Source: Melampsora larici-populina 98AG31 (taxonomy: Eukaryota > Basidiomycota > Pucciniomycetes > Pucciniales > Melampsoraceae). Taken from it: DNA of 64,000 bases. The stretch spans positions 285,918-349,917 of the forward strand of contig NW_006768836.1 of assembly GCF_000204055.1 (NCBI RefSeq), in the 5' to 3' direction. A program made the position numbers and the translations under genes. This document shows positions 21,541 through 31,690 of this stretch, piece by piece (position 1 is the stretch's first letter; the number at the start of each line of letters is the position of its first letter). Under the pieces are notes generated by a model. It ran no database searches, was not told the origin of the DNA, and saw only the letters and a program-made list of their open reading frames with translations.

Positions 21541-21842
21541 GCTAGTAGCAGCTGGGCACGTGATAGCACTTCCAAATTGTCTTGATATGTTGTGCCAGAG
21601 GATGTATCTGGTGTGATTTAATAATGTTTTAAAAGAGATGATTCACTTAGGACCCCAGTACATACTCCCTCATAAGAGTACTTATCTGTGGTTAGTACTC
21701 CTGGAAAGTGAAACACAGCACAAAGCCTGAAAGCTCACAACCGTGACGGTATTGATGATGTACAGCAAACCAATCGTGAACGCATTGCAAATGCAATTAG
21801 CAATTGGAGCAAGTTGCAGACCCTGTCACTGAAACTTCCTCC
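21440..21842. repeat. Inverted repeat with arms of about 80 bp
   Basis: The left arm near 21446-21525 (GTGACAGGGTCCACAATTTT..., AATTGC words) is the complement of the right arm near 21755-21840. The same GTGACxGGGTxCACAA core is found just inside the ends of the element at 24391-25426, so this is probably a short member of that family lying in the transposase remnant. Confidence 0.55.
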
Positions 21843-22249
21843 AATCACAGCCCCCAACTACTGGTCACTCACTGGCAGGCCAGTACATCCAATGTCTCCA
21901 AAATGTTTTCAACAAAACTTCAATTTGTTTTCAGCGTGAAATCCATCGGCTATCAAGATGTTTTGGGTCAGTTACCAGCAAAATCTGTCATACCACCAAA
22001 AATGAGATGATATCATACAGCATCATAAATCTGTACAAACCTGCTCCTGTATTTCCCCACCAAGAATATATAGTTTATTAAACTTTGTGACGTAAATTGA
22101 CTGAGTTATTGGGGTTTGAAAAAAAAGAATTTTACTAAAGGCAGCCCCCCCTTGTGAGGCTTGACCGCCTCCTTTTAGCCGGGGAAAAGAAAACTGTTAC
22201 TGTATGATACAAATGTGGGATGGGAAGGGGGCGGTCTGGAACAGGACCC

Positions 22250-22440
22250 AGGAATGTGCCTATAGAGGTATCTGACAAAACCTGTGTTTCAGTTTTTGGG
22301 CTCTACACCACACGCCCCTCCATGCCCCAAGTTCCAGAGCACTCCAAAAGATGCACATGGAGTAGAGCTATCAACCAAGCCTACTCTGAGGCTCTTAACT
22401 TTGCTCACTTGGGCGCAAAATTTTTCCGTGCCTCCAAGGC
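22250..22440. repeat. Dispersed repeat, copy 1
   Basis: Shares GTTTTTGGGCTCTA, CTCCAAAAGATG and neighbouring blocks with 41335-41520 in the same order and orientation. It is non-coding as far as I can see. Confidence 0.5.
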
Positions 22441-22609
22441 CTGATTCCAATGTTTGATTTTAAGGCTTGTTTGACCGTTACATTCAAGTAACTTGGGAAC
22501 TATAGGGGCTAGAAGTTAGAAAGCTAGCTTAAACAAAAGCCTTTGATCTCATGTACATCTTGCACTACTGCAGGTCTTGTAAATATGACATTTAGTGCCC
22601 AAAAACCTT

Positions 22610-22945
22610 GTCAATCAGCCTGAGCCCCAAAACCAACACCCCGAGGGTTCCCCAAGCCCCGAACCCTCGGGGTGCGGGTTCGGTCACCTTTTTTGGGACC
22701 CCAGTACGTCAGGGACCCTGTAGGGTTTGGGGGCGGGGGGGCCTAGTCCTCAAACCCCCAATCTTATCCGCGGGGAACCCCGGCTTCCCGCGGTTTTTAG
22801 GCATTTGGGATAGGGGTCGGGGGGCTTTCTGAAAGCCGGGTTTCAATTGGTTTGGGTAGGGTTTGGGCGCGGGGGGGCCTACTGGGTATTGGTTTGGGGT
22901 GCGGGTAGGCCATTACCCGTGTTTTTTGGGTCGGGGCACAGGCTG
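22610..22945. repeat. GC-rich, G-run-rich block with a perfect hairpin
   Basis: About 330 bp with many runs of three to seven G on the plus strand, in otherwise AT-rich DNA. CCCCGAGGGTTC (22639-22650) and GAACCCTCGGGG (22661-22672) form a perfect 12-bp stem. Words such as GGGTTTGGG and GGTTTGGG recur. It has clear potential for G-quadruplexes. Confidence 0.65.
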
Positions 22946-23225
22946 ACTTGTCAACAAAACATTGGATATTTTCATCACAAGTCTGGAAATCTCATTGCAG
23001 TGGGGTTTTCTTGATCTCTCACTCAAATCTCTATTGCCTGGACTAGTTTGGAGAATACAGGTGCTGTATTCAAGAACACCCACTTTATTCACTAAAACCT
23101 TGCAATCAGCTCTAATAAGCTCTCTGGACCGCCCCCTATCGTGCAATAGGATATATTTTGAATTGAAATACAGAATAAAAGGGGGCGGTCAAACCTCACA
23201 TGGGGGGGCTGCTTTTAGTAAAATC

Positions 23226-23785
23226 CAAAAAAAAATCACGGACAAAAAATACTATTTTTGTACTATACCTAAGAATTGATTCTGGAATATCTTCCAGCTT
23301 CATCAATATACATACACAGGAAAATTGATATTCCTTTTGAAAATATGTTTCTCCACATTTCTTTCCCCTGAAGCCTTCCTGTATGGGCAGTATTTCTATA
23401 TGTAATTGTGGTGTGTACATGAGCAGTCAACATTTTGATTGATTCTTTGATTCTAGGCAGAATATGGCAAAGTTTATGGCAGAAGTCTTTGTAAAATACC
23501 ATTTACATGTATATCAATCAAATTCAGAATGATTTGGCAATATGTTCCCTGAAAATCTGTCTTAGGGAAAAGAACTTCCGCAAATCAAACTTGCCAACAC
23601 ATTGAGGAATTAATGTAGAAATACTGCCCATACAGGAAGGCTTTAGGGGACAAAAATGTGGAGAAATATATTTTCAAAAGGATTATCAATTTTTTTTGTA
23701 TGTATATTCATAAACCAGGAAGATATTCCAGATTCAATTCTTAGGTATAGTACAAAAAGGGTATCTTTGATTTTTTTTTCAAACC
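23226..23785. repeat. Foldback element, arms of ~170 bp
   Basis: The left arm (about 23230-23405) and right arm (about 23605-23785) are inverted copies: CTATACCTAAGAATTGATTC / GAATTCAATTCTTAGG-type ends, and TTCCTGTATGGGCAGTATTT / its complement at the inner ends. About 200 bp of unrelated sequence lies between. Short open frames in the arms are mirror images of each other and not genes. Confidence 0.7.
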
Positions 23786-23795
23786 TCAATAACTC

Positions 23796-23960
23796 AGGGC
23801 CTGTTAGGCTGGAACCCAAAAAACAGTTTTTGATCTTCATCAAAAACACCAGCGTTTGGTAACTTCTTTTGATCAAAAACAAAAACCGTTTTTGATCAAA
23901 AACTTGTCAATTTTGAAAAAACGCCTTGAGGCTGTTTTTGTGACCCTTTTAATAAATTCT
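23796..23960. repeat. Truncated copy of the GGGCCxGTT MITE
   Basis: CAGGGCCTGTTAGGCTGGAA and the following GTTTTTGATC-rich sequence match the left half of the MITE at 24491-24833. The right terminus is missing. Confidence 0.55.
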
Positions 23961-24390
23961 TTGTTCATATTACAAAAACCTTGCGTGTGCGCTATCATAG
24001 GGCTAGCAATGAAATAGTGTTGTGCTCTGTAGTGAGTGTTCCACACCTCTACATGATCCCCATAGTGGGTCTATCCTAATAGTGTTACTCAGCGGCCTTG
24101 AAGATAGTGGTTCATCGCACTGCTATCTGGGTACTCTGATATTGCTGTCCATTGCGTAGCAGTTTTGACCTTGCCCACACACAAGACAAAACAAGATGAA
24201 GAAGAAGTGTTTCTTCAGATATGTACATATATACAACAAGAATGGATAAAATCAAAAAGGCAGGAAAGGGCTAAAAGATTATCAGACATCTCTTCTAGAA
24301 TGGGTAGACTTGGTACATATCCTTATCACCCGTTATGACTCTGAATTAGGATAACAACATAGTTCATCTCATATAGGAATTGAATCCTCA

Positions 24391-25426
24391 CACCACGGGA
24401 ATCAATGGGTTCAAAACTTGATTGAAGAAAGATGTGGTGACGGGGTTCACAACTTTCTTCAATTGCAAGTCTAGTTTGCAATTCACATTAGGGCCCGTTC
24501 GGCTGGAAACCAAATACTCCACCAAAGCCAAAAACCATATTTGGCCAAATACAGTTTTTGATTTTTGTCAAAGACACCGGCGTTCTGCAACTTTCCGTTT
24601 TTGATCAAGAAAACTTCAATTTTAAAAAACAGCCCTGAGGCTGTTTTTGAGACCAAAAAGAGTTTTTGACCTCATTTGCCCCTCCATTTCAATCTTTTGT
24701 TGACCTACTTGGTCGACTGTTTGGTAAACCAAAAAACCAAATTTTGAGTTTTTCAATCTGCCCCTTTTTCAAGGGGCGGATTGAAAAATCGTTTTTGTGT
24801 AACAATTTTTTGCAAAACCATCTGAACGGGCCCTTAGGTTTTCTGAGAACCCTGTTGGGGATTCATTACATTATTTTCCCTTTCAAGTTGTACTTGAAAC
24901 ACTTTCTCACTCTTTGTAATGTATCAATGAGCCCTTCTGTACATACTAATAGATACTAATATATCATTAATGCCACCTTTGCAATGACAAAATGTTTCTC
25001 CAACTCTAAACCACAAGACTTATGAAATAGCTAAAAAAGAAAGCTGATGTCTATGTGATCACAGAGACACTAGACAAGCCTATTTTTCCATGTTGCTTCT
25101 CAATGTGTACACTATAAAAAACAGCTCATACCTTGATAATACTATATACTTCAAGAAATGTGAAGACAGTTGAGACAATACAAGAGTATCAAAGAGTTGA
25201 ATTTTATAATTGGGAGGATGAGAGGAATCAGGGATCTTAACTAGGTGTATATGCAAGATCTTCAAGTTTATATGTATCATTTCCTTTCATGAGTGGTCAA
25301 GGATGTTCAGTGAACCCAAACTGAACACATTGTAAACAAGACTCACAGTTGAAAAAGCTTGTGAGCCTGGTCACACTCACTGCAACTTCCTTCAATCAGG
25401 TTTTGAACCTATTGATTCTTGCGGTG
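24391..25426. mobile_element. Non-autonomous TIR element with TSD TCA (1.04 kb)
   Basis: The ends are CACCACGGGAATCAATGGGT and, inverted, CACCGCAAGAATCAATAGGT. Both are followed by TTCAAAAC(T/C)TGATTGAAG. The flanks are TCA on both sides (24388-24390, 25427-25429). A hairpin lies just inside the left end (TTGAAGAAAG...CTTTCTTCAA). The interior has no transposase and contains the nested MITE at 24491-24833. The 3-bp duplication and TIR are compatible with PIF/Harbinger mobilisation. Confidence 0.75.
24491..24833. mobile_element. Tourist-like MITE GGGCCCGTTC, TSD TTA
   Basis: Termini GGGCCCGTTC and GAACGGGCCC, flanked by TTA at 24488-24490 and 24834-24836. 343 bp, with GTTTTTGA words repeated in the interior. 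TIR start and TTA duplication are typical of Tourist/PIF-Harbinger MITEs. It sits inside the element at 24391-25426. Confidence 0.85.
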
Positions 25427-25554
25427 TCATTCAACCCTTATAAATATCAATTTTAATAAGAGTTCTCAAGAAACTAAGTCAGTTTCAGGAATGAGTAGAG
25501 TGATGTTGAAATACACTTCCCACAATAATTATACCCGTAACTGTCATCTATTTA

Positions 25555-25836
25555 CAGCCCTTTGCATGATTGATGACTTTGGAGAAAAAAAAACCTTGAG
25601 TTTTTTCAAAAAGTGACCGAGTTTTTTGGAAAACCTACTGAGTTTTTCAAAAACTCATCAACTTTTGAAAATTCCAAGAAGAACACATTGACTTTCTCAA
25701 AAACTCGGTAGTTTTTCGAAAAAACTCGGTCACTTTTTCGAAAAAAACTCGGTCACTTTTTGAAAAAACTCAAGGTTTTCTTGTTGAAAACTCAAGGTCT
25801 TTTTTTCTTCAAAGTCATCAATCATGCAAAGGGCTG
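25555..25836. mobile_element. MITE with ~28-bp perfect TIR and TA duplication
   Basis: Termini CAGCCCTTTGCATGATTGAT / ATCAATCATGCAAAGGGCTG, flanked by TA (25553-25554, 25837-25838). 282 bp. The interior is a near-palindrome of AAAAACTCGGT / ACCGAGTTTTT words, so the whole element can fold into a long hairpin. It fits the Tc1/mariner (Stowaway-like) group. Confidence 0.85.
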
Positions 25837-25956
25837 TACTTGTACAAATATCTATCATGTTCCAATCAAAACAAAACTATGCATATCCAGACTAGGTTAC
25901 AAAAGAAGTGAGAAAACAATATTTCTACCTATCACATAACACAATGAGAGCATTTA

Positions 25957-26227
25957 TGGGGTTCAAACCTGTGCAAGAAATTTGCAAGACCGATGTGCAA
26001 GATCTGTGCAGGAAATCTTGCACGGATCTTGCTTAATTAATTTTTTCACAACCCCGCTTGAAAAAACTGCACAAGCTGAATCATTTCGCCTCAAAGCGGG
26101 GAACCTTAGGTTAACATACATAAGTCTTAAGTCTGCAAGTTCTGTGCAAGTTCTATGCAAGATGTTAAAAAAACTTGCACAGAACTCTCACAAAAATTGC
26201 AAATTTCTTGCACAGGTTTGAACGCCA
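25957..26227. mobile_element. MITE with TGCAAG words and TA duplication
   Basis: The inverted ends TGGGGTTCAAACCTGTGCAA / TTGCACAGGTTTGAACGCCA are flanked by TA (25955-25956, 26228-26229). TGCAAG or CTTGCA occurs about ten times in 271 bp, clustered towards both ends. Confidence 0.8.
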
Positions 26228-26383
26228 TAATTATACAAAAAAGGATCAGCCAATACAAGACTTCTAGAAACTAGCCATGTTGGTCAGAAAAGGGACAGTA
26301 CAAGGAGATTGCATCTCTGGGCCCTATCCTCAACAGATCCCATATCATGCGCCTCCGGTATTCCTGAAAAACTGGTTAGGGGG

Positions 26384-29224
26384 CTTAAACATGAGGTTCA
26401 ACACCATCTTCTTCAGATGTAACCCCTTCCTTTCGTGTTTCAATCTCATTGGGAATTCGATGTGAACTTATTTGAGCGAGTACTGAAATCTGAAAAATTC
26501 TCTCAAAACTCTCATTAGATATCACATCAACTTCAAAGTAACAACCATTCTTCTAGATCACTCACCAAGCCTAATACTATCCAAACTAAATTACCACCAA
26601 GTATTCCACTTGAAATACTTATGGCAAATAATGAAGTACCTAACATAGGACTAATGGCTTGTGCAAGAGCTCGACAAGTCTATCAAAAGACCATATGATC
26701 AACTCCCAAGCAAACTGCAATCTCATGTCTTGGAATATTTTAAATGTGCTAGAGCTCAAGGATAAAAAATCATACCTGCATTATCCCATTCAACGTTCCC
26801 AAAGATGACGAGCTGGGTGAAAGCATGTTGACAAGCATCATTGAGCACACTAAGATAATCAGATCATCAGCTGCTAGCCGGAAAAGGTTTGATGCACTCG
26901 ATGTGAATCACATACAGACCAAAGCACATCACACCTGGACTTCTCATGATCATGATGACTGACATGTACGCCAATGACATGGTGGAAGTGTTGCCTTTGA
27001 CTGAAGAGATGATGTCATCGTATCAACATCATTTGTGAAGACAACCTCAGAAGGAAAACTGTACTGACTATGGACTAAGTAGGTCACAATGGGTAGACAA
27101 AGGTTTGTGATGGTAAAGGTCGGAACCGACCACTTGTAGAGATTAACCGCTCCAAATCGTCTTTGAAGAGGTGGAAAAAGGAAGAGCTGAACAAAGATTA
27201 GTCCTACTCCATTCACACTGAGAATGAATCCTATATATAGACACCAATCAATTGATCAGTGATATAATTTTGATGAAGTAGCACACAGAACAATAGAAGA
27301 CCTCACCAATCTGGTCAAGCGACATCCCCAGCCCGCCGTTTACCACCTCTGAAGAGATTCAAGAGATTCGCGGGTGATGTCAATTGTACAAGTTCTGCGC
27401 TCTTTCAAACAATCGAGAAGAGTAAATGCTCAACTAAACTTGTGTATGCATAAAGTGGAATCACAGCCACCAAGGCACCATTGTTGATGTGAATCATTGT
27501 GAACGTCAACATCAGAGTCATGATCGGTACGGTACATAATGACCTGATACTATGCGGGGGTGATACGATTGGCCGAGAGTCATAATCAGCAGATGACAAG
27601 GCTTCGTAACCTTGTGATGGTGTCGGTCTTTGCGTCCCATTTCGTGGCTTGCGTTCCAACGTCTGTTACATGAAGAAGAAGAATCAGGATGCCGATTCGA
27701 ATGCTAATTCTGGATGTAGGAACTCACCTCTTCTAAGCAAAAGATTCCAAGGATGATCGCGAGAAAATTCAACATTCCACCAATGAGACAAGGTAAGAGG
27801 TAAGGATATTCGATCAAGAAAGCACAATTTCCGAAAAGAAAAGGAAGATTCTGAGCTGGTAAAGCCAAGAAACCTCCGACAATAGGACCAATGATTGATC
27901 CAATTGCCTTCAAGAATGAGCAGATACAAATACATTGTAAGCAATGGATTTCAACACCCACAGTTATATGTGACATCTGAACAGTAGGGGCTGCATAAAT
28001 TGGAAGAGGACTTACGAATGACAATGGAAGCAAAGACACCGCACTACCCAAAGGATTGGACGAGTATACCGTTAGCTAAAATCTAATCAAAAATTGCGTG
28101 GCTCAGATGGACAGTTTACATACTCAGCATAATTTGTCGGATCTGTAATCTCGGCCACAATGCTCTGTGAAATGAAAAACATGTAAGTTGACAATCACTA
28201 TCTTTCAAACATAAAAGCCTGGCACCTGTAGAATAGCGATATTTCCTGTTGTGTGTTTGTCATGACCAATGTAATAAGAATGTGTTAGTGAAATAAGAAT
28301 CAGTGGATTGGAAACCTAGAATCCAACAAGATCAGCCCACCATTCATCATTCCAGCTATGAAGCGAGAGATAATTAATCCGAGGTATGTCTTTTGTAGGC
28401 CGAAGGCGATTACACTGATAGCCATCCCAAAAAGTCCGATCAGCATCTCCGGCTTCCTTCCGACTCGATCAGACAGTCGACCCCAAAACATAGCTGGAAA
28501 ATTTTGGTATCAAGACAGAGCTCTGGTCAGGCGGCACTGTGGCAACAAAAGGTGTGAAGCAGCAATTTACCTGTACAGAGCTGAGCCACCGCAAAGAGAC
28601 CTTCAGATATGCGAACAAGACGTATTTCAATAGGCATGAATCGAAAGTCAGGTCTTCAGAAGTAGATGATTCAAATTGCCACTGACTTTCAATCACACCA
28701 GCATAGTATCCTATCTGCTTAGGGTCGGGTGATACTTCATTTCCTCTAACATTTGACTGAATTTTTTGTTTTCACACATATCAATTCGATTCTACATGGA
28801 TAAAATTAACAAATTGACTGATATGAAAAATGAAAAACTGCCTTGATGAATGGAAAAATTAAGGTGTATGAAATAGGTTCTGTAAGCAAGCTCATGTCAG
28901 TGAAGTGCTGCACAAAAACCTCTGACAAGATAGAAAGATAAAATAAACTAACCTGTGAGTCGCATGATACATAGTACCAAGAGTTGTTTGACTGGTAAAA
29001 GTGTTCGTTGGCGTGAGAGTGTATTCCGAGTAGCAGAGTCCTTTATTTTACAATTCAAAGTTGTGATAGTCAGCTTCAGATGAGGGTTCGACTACTTATT
29101 CGTAAAACATAATGCATACGTTTGTAGAAGTTGATACCAATGGTGATAGTTCATCTGGGATAGATGAAATGGGATAGCTTGCAATCGTATCGCTATCTAA
29201 TCGTGATTTGGTAAATGGCCACAT
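26384..29224 (-). pseudogene. MFS transporter copy, probably a pseudogene
   Basis: This is a multi-exon paralogue of the plus-strand transporter at 42294-44977, with the same exon order. Recognisable pieces are RTLLPVKQLLVLCIMRLTG, EPISYTLIFPFI, QIGYYAGVIE, MFWGRLSDRVGRKPEMLIGL (the MFS loop motif GRxSDRxGRK), SIVAEITDPTNYAE, AIGSIIGPIVGGFLALPA and LSVNGVGLIFVQLFLFPPLQ. The C-terminus ends EEDGVEPHV at 26384. Compared with the intact copy, one base is missing near 28732-28735 in the exon before QIGYYAGVIE, causing a frameshift and an early stop. Exon 1 also lacks a clean donor before an in-frame TAA. The start ATG at 29222-29224 is tentative. A sequencing error at the one-base site cannot be excluded, in which case it would be a second functional transporter. 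Confidence 0.7.
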
Positions 29225-31690
29225 ATTGGTCACATCAGAGAAGGTAATCTGATATATCGCCTTTACTTTGATTGTTAGGAACAGATGCGCAATTAAACTG
29301 AACTATGCAGCTGATTCGATTGATGATGACTTATCCCTTCCTTCCTGCTCTTTATAGTGCTCCTCAGACTTCTTCTTCACCTTTCAAGCTTTTTGTGAAG
29401 AGTACAGATATAATTTTTCATTTCCTCGACTTCGTCATGCAATTACTAATCTTGCCGCCCTATCCTGATTTGAGACATTCTCAACACCACACATACCACG
29501 GTTACAAATTTCTTCTATATTTAATTTGCCCAGTTTTGCACGCCGACATATCCCCAGAACTTTTCGCACGGCAAGTGGCAGATATCGAATCCAGAAAGAG
29601 GCCCCCTCGGACTGAAGTCTCAAACCGGGGGTCTTCCCGCGGCCTCGGGAACGAGCATAATTCCCATTGCTCTTCGTCTCCGCGCATTAACGGATCTTCG
29701 AGTAGGGCCGCGCATCAGCTCGTTGATGAAAAGGTGACCAGAACGAAAAACTCCAATCTACCTCGTGGAGAGCAGGTTCTCGGAGGGAGGAATATCCTTA
29801 TAGCCTTGATGATTTATTTTGATATCAGACCTTGGGCAGCCAGCCGCCTCTTGAGCACGGACGTAACCATGACCTAGACCATATCCATCGGGTCAACCAA
29901 AGCCTGAATGTTCTGAATCTCGGTGATATTTAAATATTCTATCTAAGATATATTCAGCATCACACCCTATCAAAGGGATTGAAATCAACGTCTTGGATTT
30001 TCGCTTGGGTAGCACAGCTGTGAATTGATTTCAATCCAAGGAACAGTCGAAGTGTTTGATCAAAGCAACGCAGAAAGCCTTGTGCCCCTTGACGCTCCGG
30101 CGGGCTGATGAGAAGCCTTATTGTCATCGGACGGTCGGACTATGTAGAGCTGGTGGTGGGGTGACCAAACCATTGATCAAGTGTTTCGGTCTGTTTCAGT
30201 ACATGGCAGGTTGAAAATATCGAAACGAGACGCTCCTGAGTCCTTGGGGCCGAGACTCAACTGCTCGGCTTGATTCATCGATTCGGAGCGGTCCTACTGC
30301 CCCTTACAACATCGATAAGGAAAAGTCTACGGTTTCTGCGTCATTTCGACCTAGACTTCGGACTAATTAAAATCTGAACGTATGGAAATTAGAAATGACG
30401 AATCGATGAAAGAATCACAGTACGAAAGTAAAACTGCCAAGGGCAACGGAAAACCCGAGCTAAGAAATGCCCAACCGAGGGTTTGATGGATGACGTTGGA
30501 TGGGTAGATTAAATCAACTATAGGGGGGTTTTCTCCAAAGTTACCATGATGAAACACGTTTAGAAAGGTAATCAAGATGTATGATGATTTGTTGATGATG
30601 ATGATGAGGAGGAGACTTATGAAACGAGCTTGAAACAACATTGAAACTGAGTTTGAATGGAACTCCGATACGGTTGTAAACTTCAAACTTTTCATTCAAC
30701 TTGAAATGATGGCAAAGATACATACAAGCTTGAGGTACCCACTCCATCCAAGGTATGAAAGATATGGATAATTTTCTATTGAGCCATTTCCAAAACCTGG
30801 ATTTCAAACATATGAAACCAAAATTCAAGGAAAGTACGCATAGACCTTGTTCATGGATATCATCAGGACTTTCGGGCATAGAGCGAGAAGTGATTGTAAG
30901 AGATTTGTTTCAGAGATTTTACCATCGATTTTAAGCCGTCATCAGATCATCAACACAATTGAGATCATATAATACTAAACTGTGAAGTCAAACTGTTATA
31001 CGAGATTGTTTTGATGAGATAGACTCTAAAGTTTTAGATTCAAAAGTTAGAGCTTAAACGGCCTGAAGAAGTAGAACTACGACCACGAAAAAATTGGCCG
31101 AAGTGAATGAAGATGAGAAGGCGTTAGTGAAATTTTAACGTGTAAAGAATTTTGTACGAAAGGTACCGAAAACACAATTGATTTTTAATGTCGGTTTGAA
31201 GCCGAAAAGTGTAAAAGGCAGGCAGGAAAAGAAGCAGTGTTGAGTAGTGTTTCTATCAAAATTGAGCCAAGAAGTCATAACTATTTTCACCTCTAAAGGT
31301 CAATCCAAAGTATGATGAGTTCATAATCCCTTCAATTCAACTAGATATTCTGCTTAGTGATACTATATCATTAGCTTGTGTTTTTTTATGTTGAGGAAAA
31401 GAGAAGCCAAGTGATTGAGTAATTGAACCTCAAACTTGTCAAACCAATTCCTAATCCATTTCTTTTAGGTAAATCACCTGTTCGTCTTCTCGTTTGATTT
31501 ACTTAAAACTTCATTTTTTTCAATTCCGCATCAATCTGTACCATCGACCCATTCTCACACAAGAGGTGTTTGAAAAGCTCCCTGTTGTAGATTTCTCATT
31601 CCATTTGTCAAAGAAACATTACAACTTATCAAAAATTATCCTTATCACTCTTTCTTTACATAACTGATCTCTGTCTCCTTCTCTCTATAT
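29225..31690. other. No gene supported
   Basis: Intergenic sequence between the divergently placed MFS copy and the ERT1-like gene. Open frames of 100-190 codons (plus 29305-29877, minus 30363-30879) show no recognisable domain, and their composition looks random. I do not call them. Confidence 0.5.

Larger units (their letters stand above)
22130..23223. mobile_element. Non-autonomous inverted-repeat element (~1.1 kb)
   Basis: The ends are inverted copies: TTTTACTAAAGGCAGCCCCC...GAGGCTTGACCGCC on the left and GGGCGGTCAAACCTCACA...CTGCTTTTAGTAAAA on the right. Just inside each end a second palindrome GACCGCC...GGCGGTC forms a hairpin. No transposase is encoded. The interior holds a dispersed repeat also found at 41335-41520 and a GC-rich block (22610-22945). 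An outer inverted motif CTGAGTTATTGxGGTTTGAA near 22100 and near 23780-23803 suggests nesting within a larger unit. Confidence 0.65.

Noticed and set aside
23643..23882. Pair of similar short peptides on opposite strands at 23196-23420 and 23656-23862
   Set aside because: They are mirror translations of the foldback arms, not genes.
25600..25800. Possible low-complexity coding region with Lys/Phe-rich frames
   Set aside because: It is the palindromic interior of a MITE with exact TIRs and TA duplication.
29305..29877. 190-codon open frame on the plus strand
   Set aside because: No recognisable domain, odd composition and no splice or homology support. It lies in the upstream region of the MFS copy.
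30363..30879. Two overlapping ~110-codon open frames on the minus strand
   Set aside because: They are in different frames over the same DNA, without domains. Likely chance frames in AT-rich sequence.
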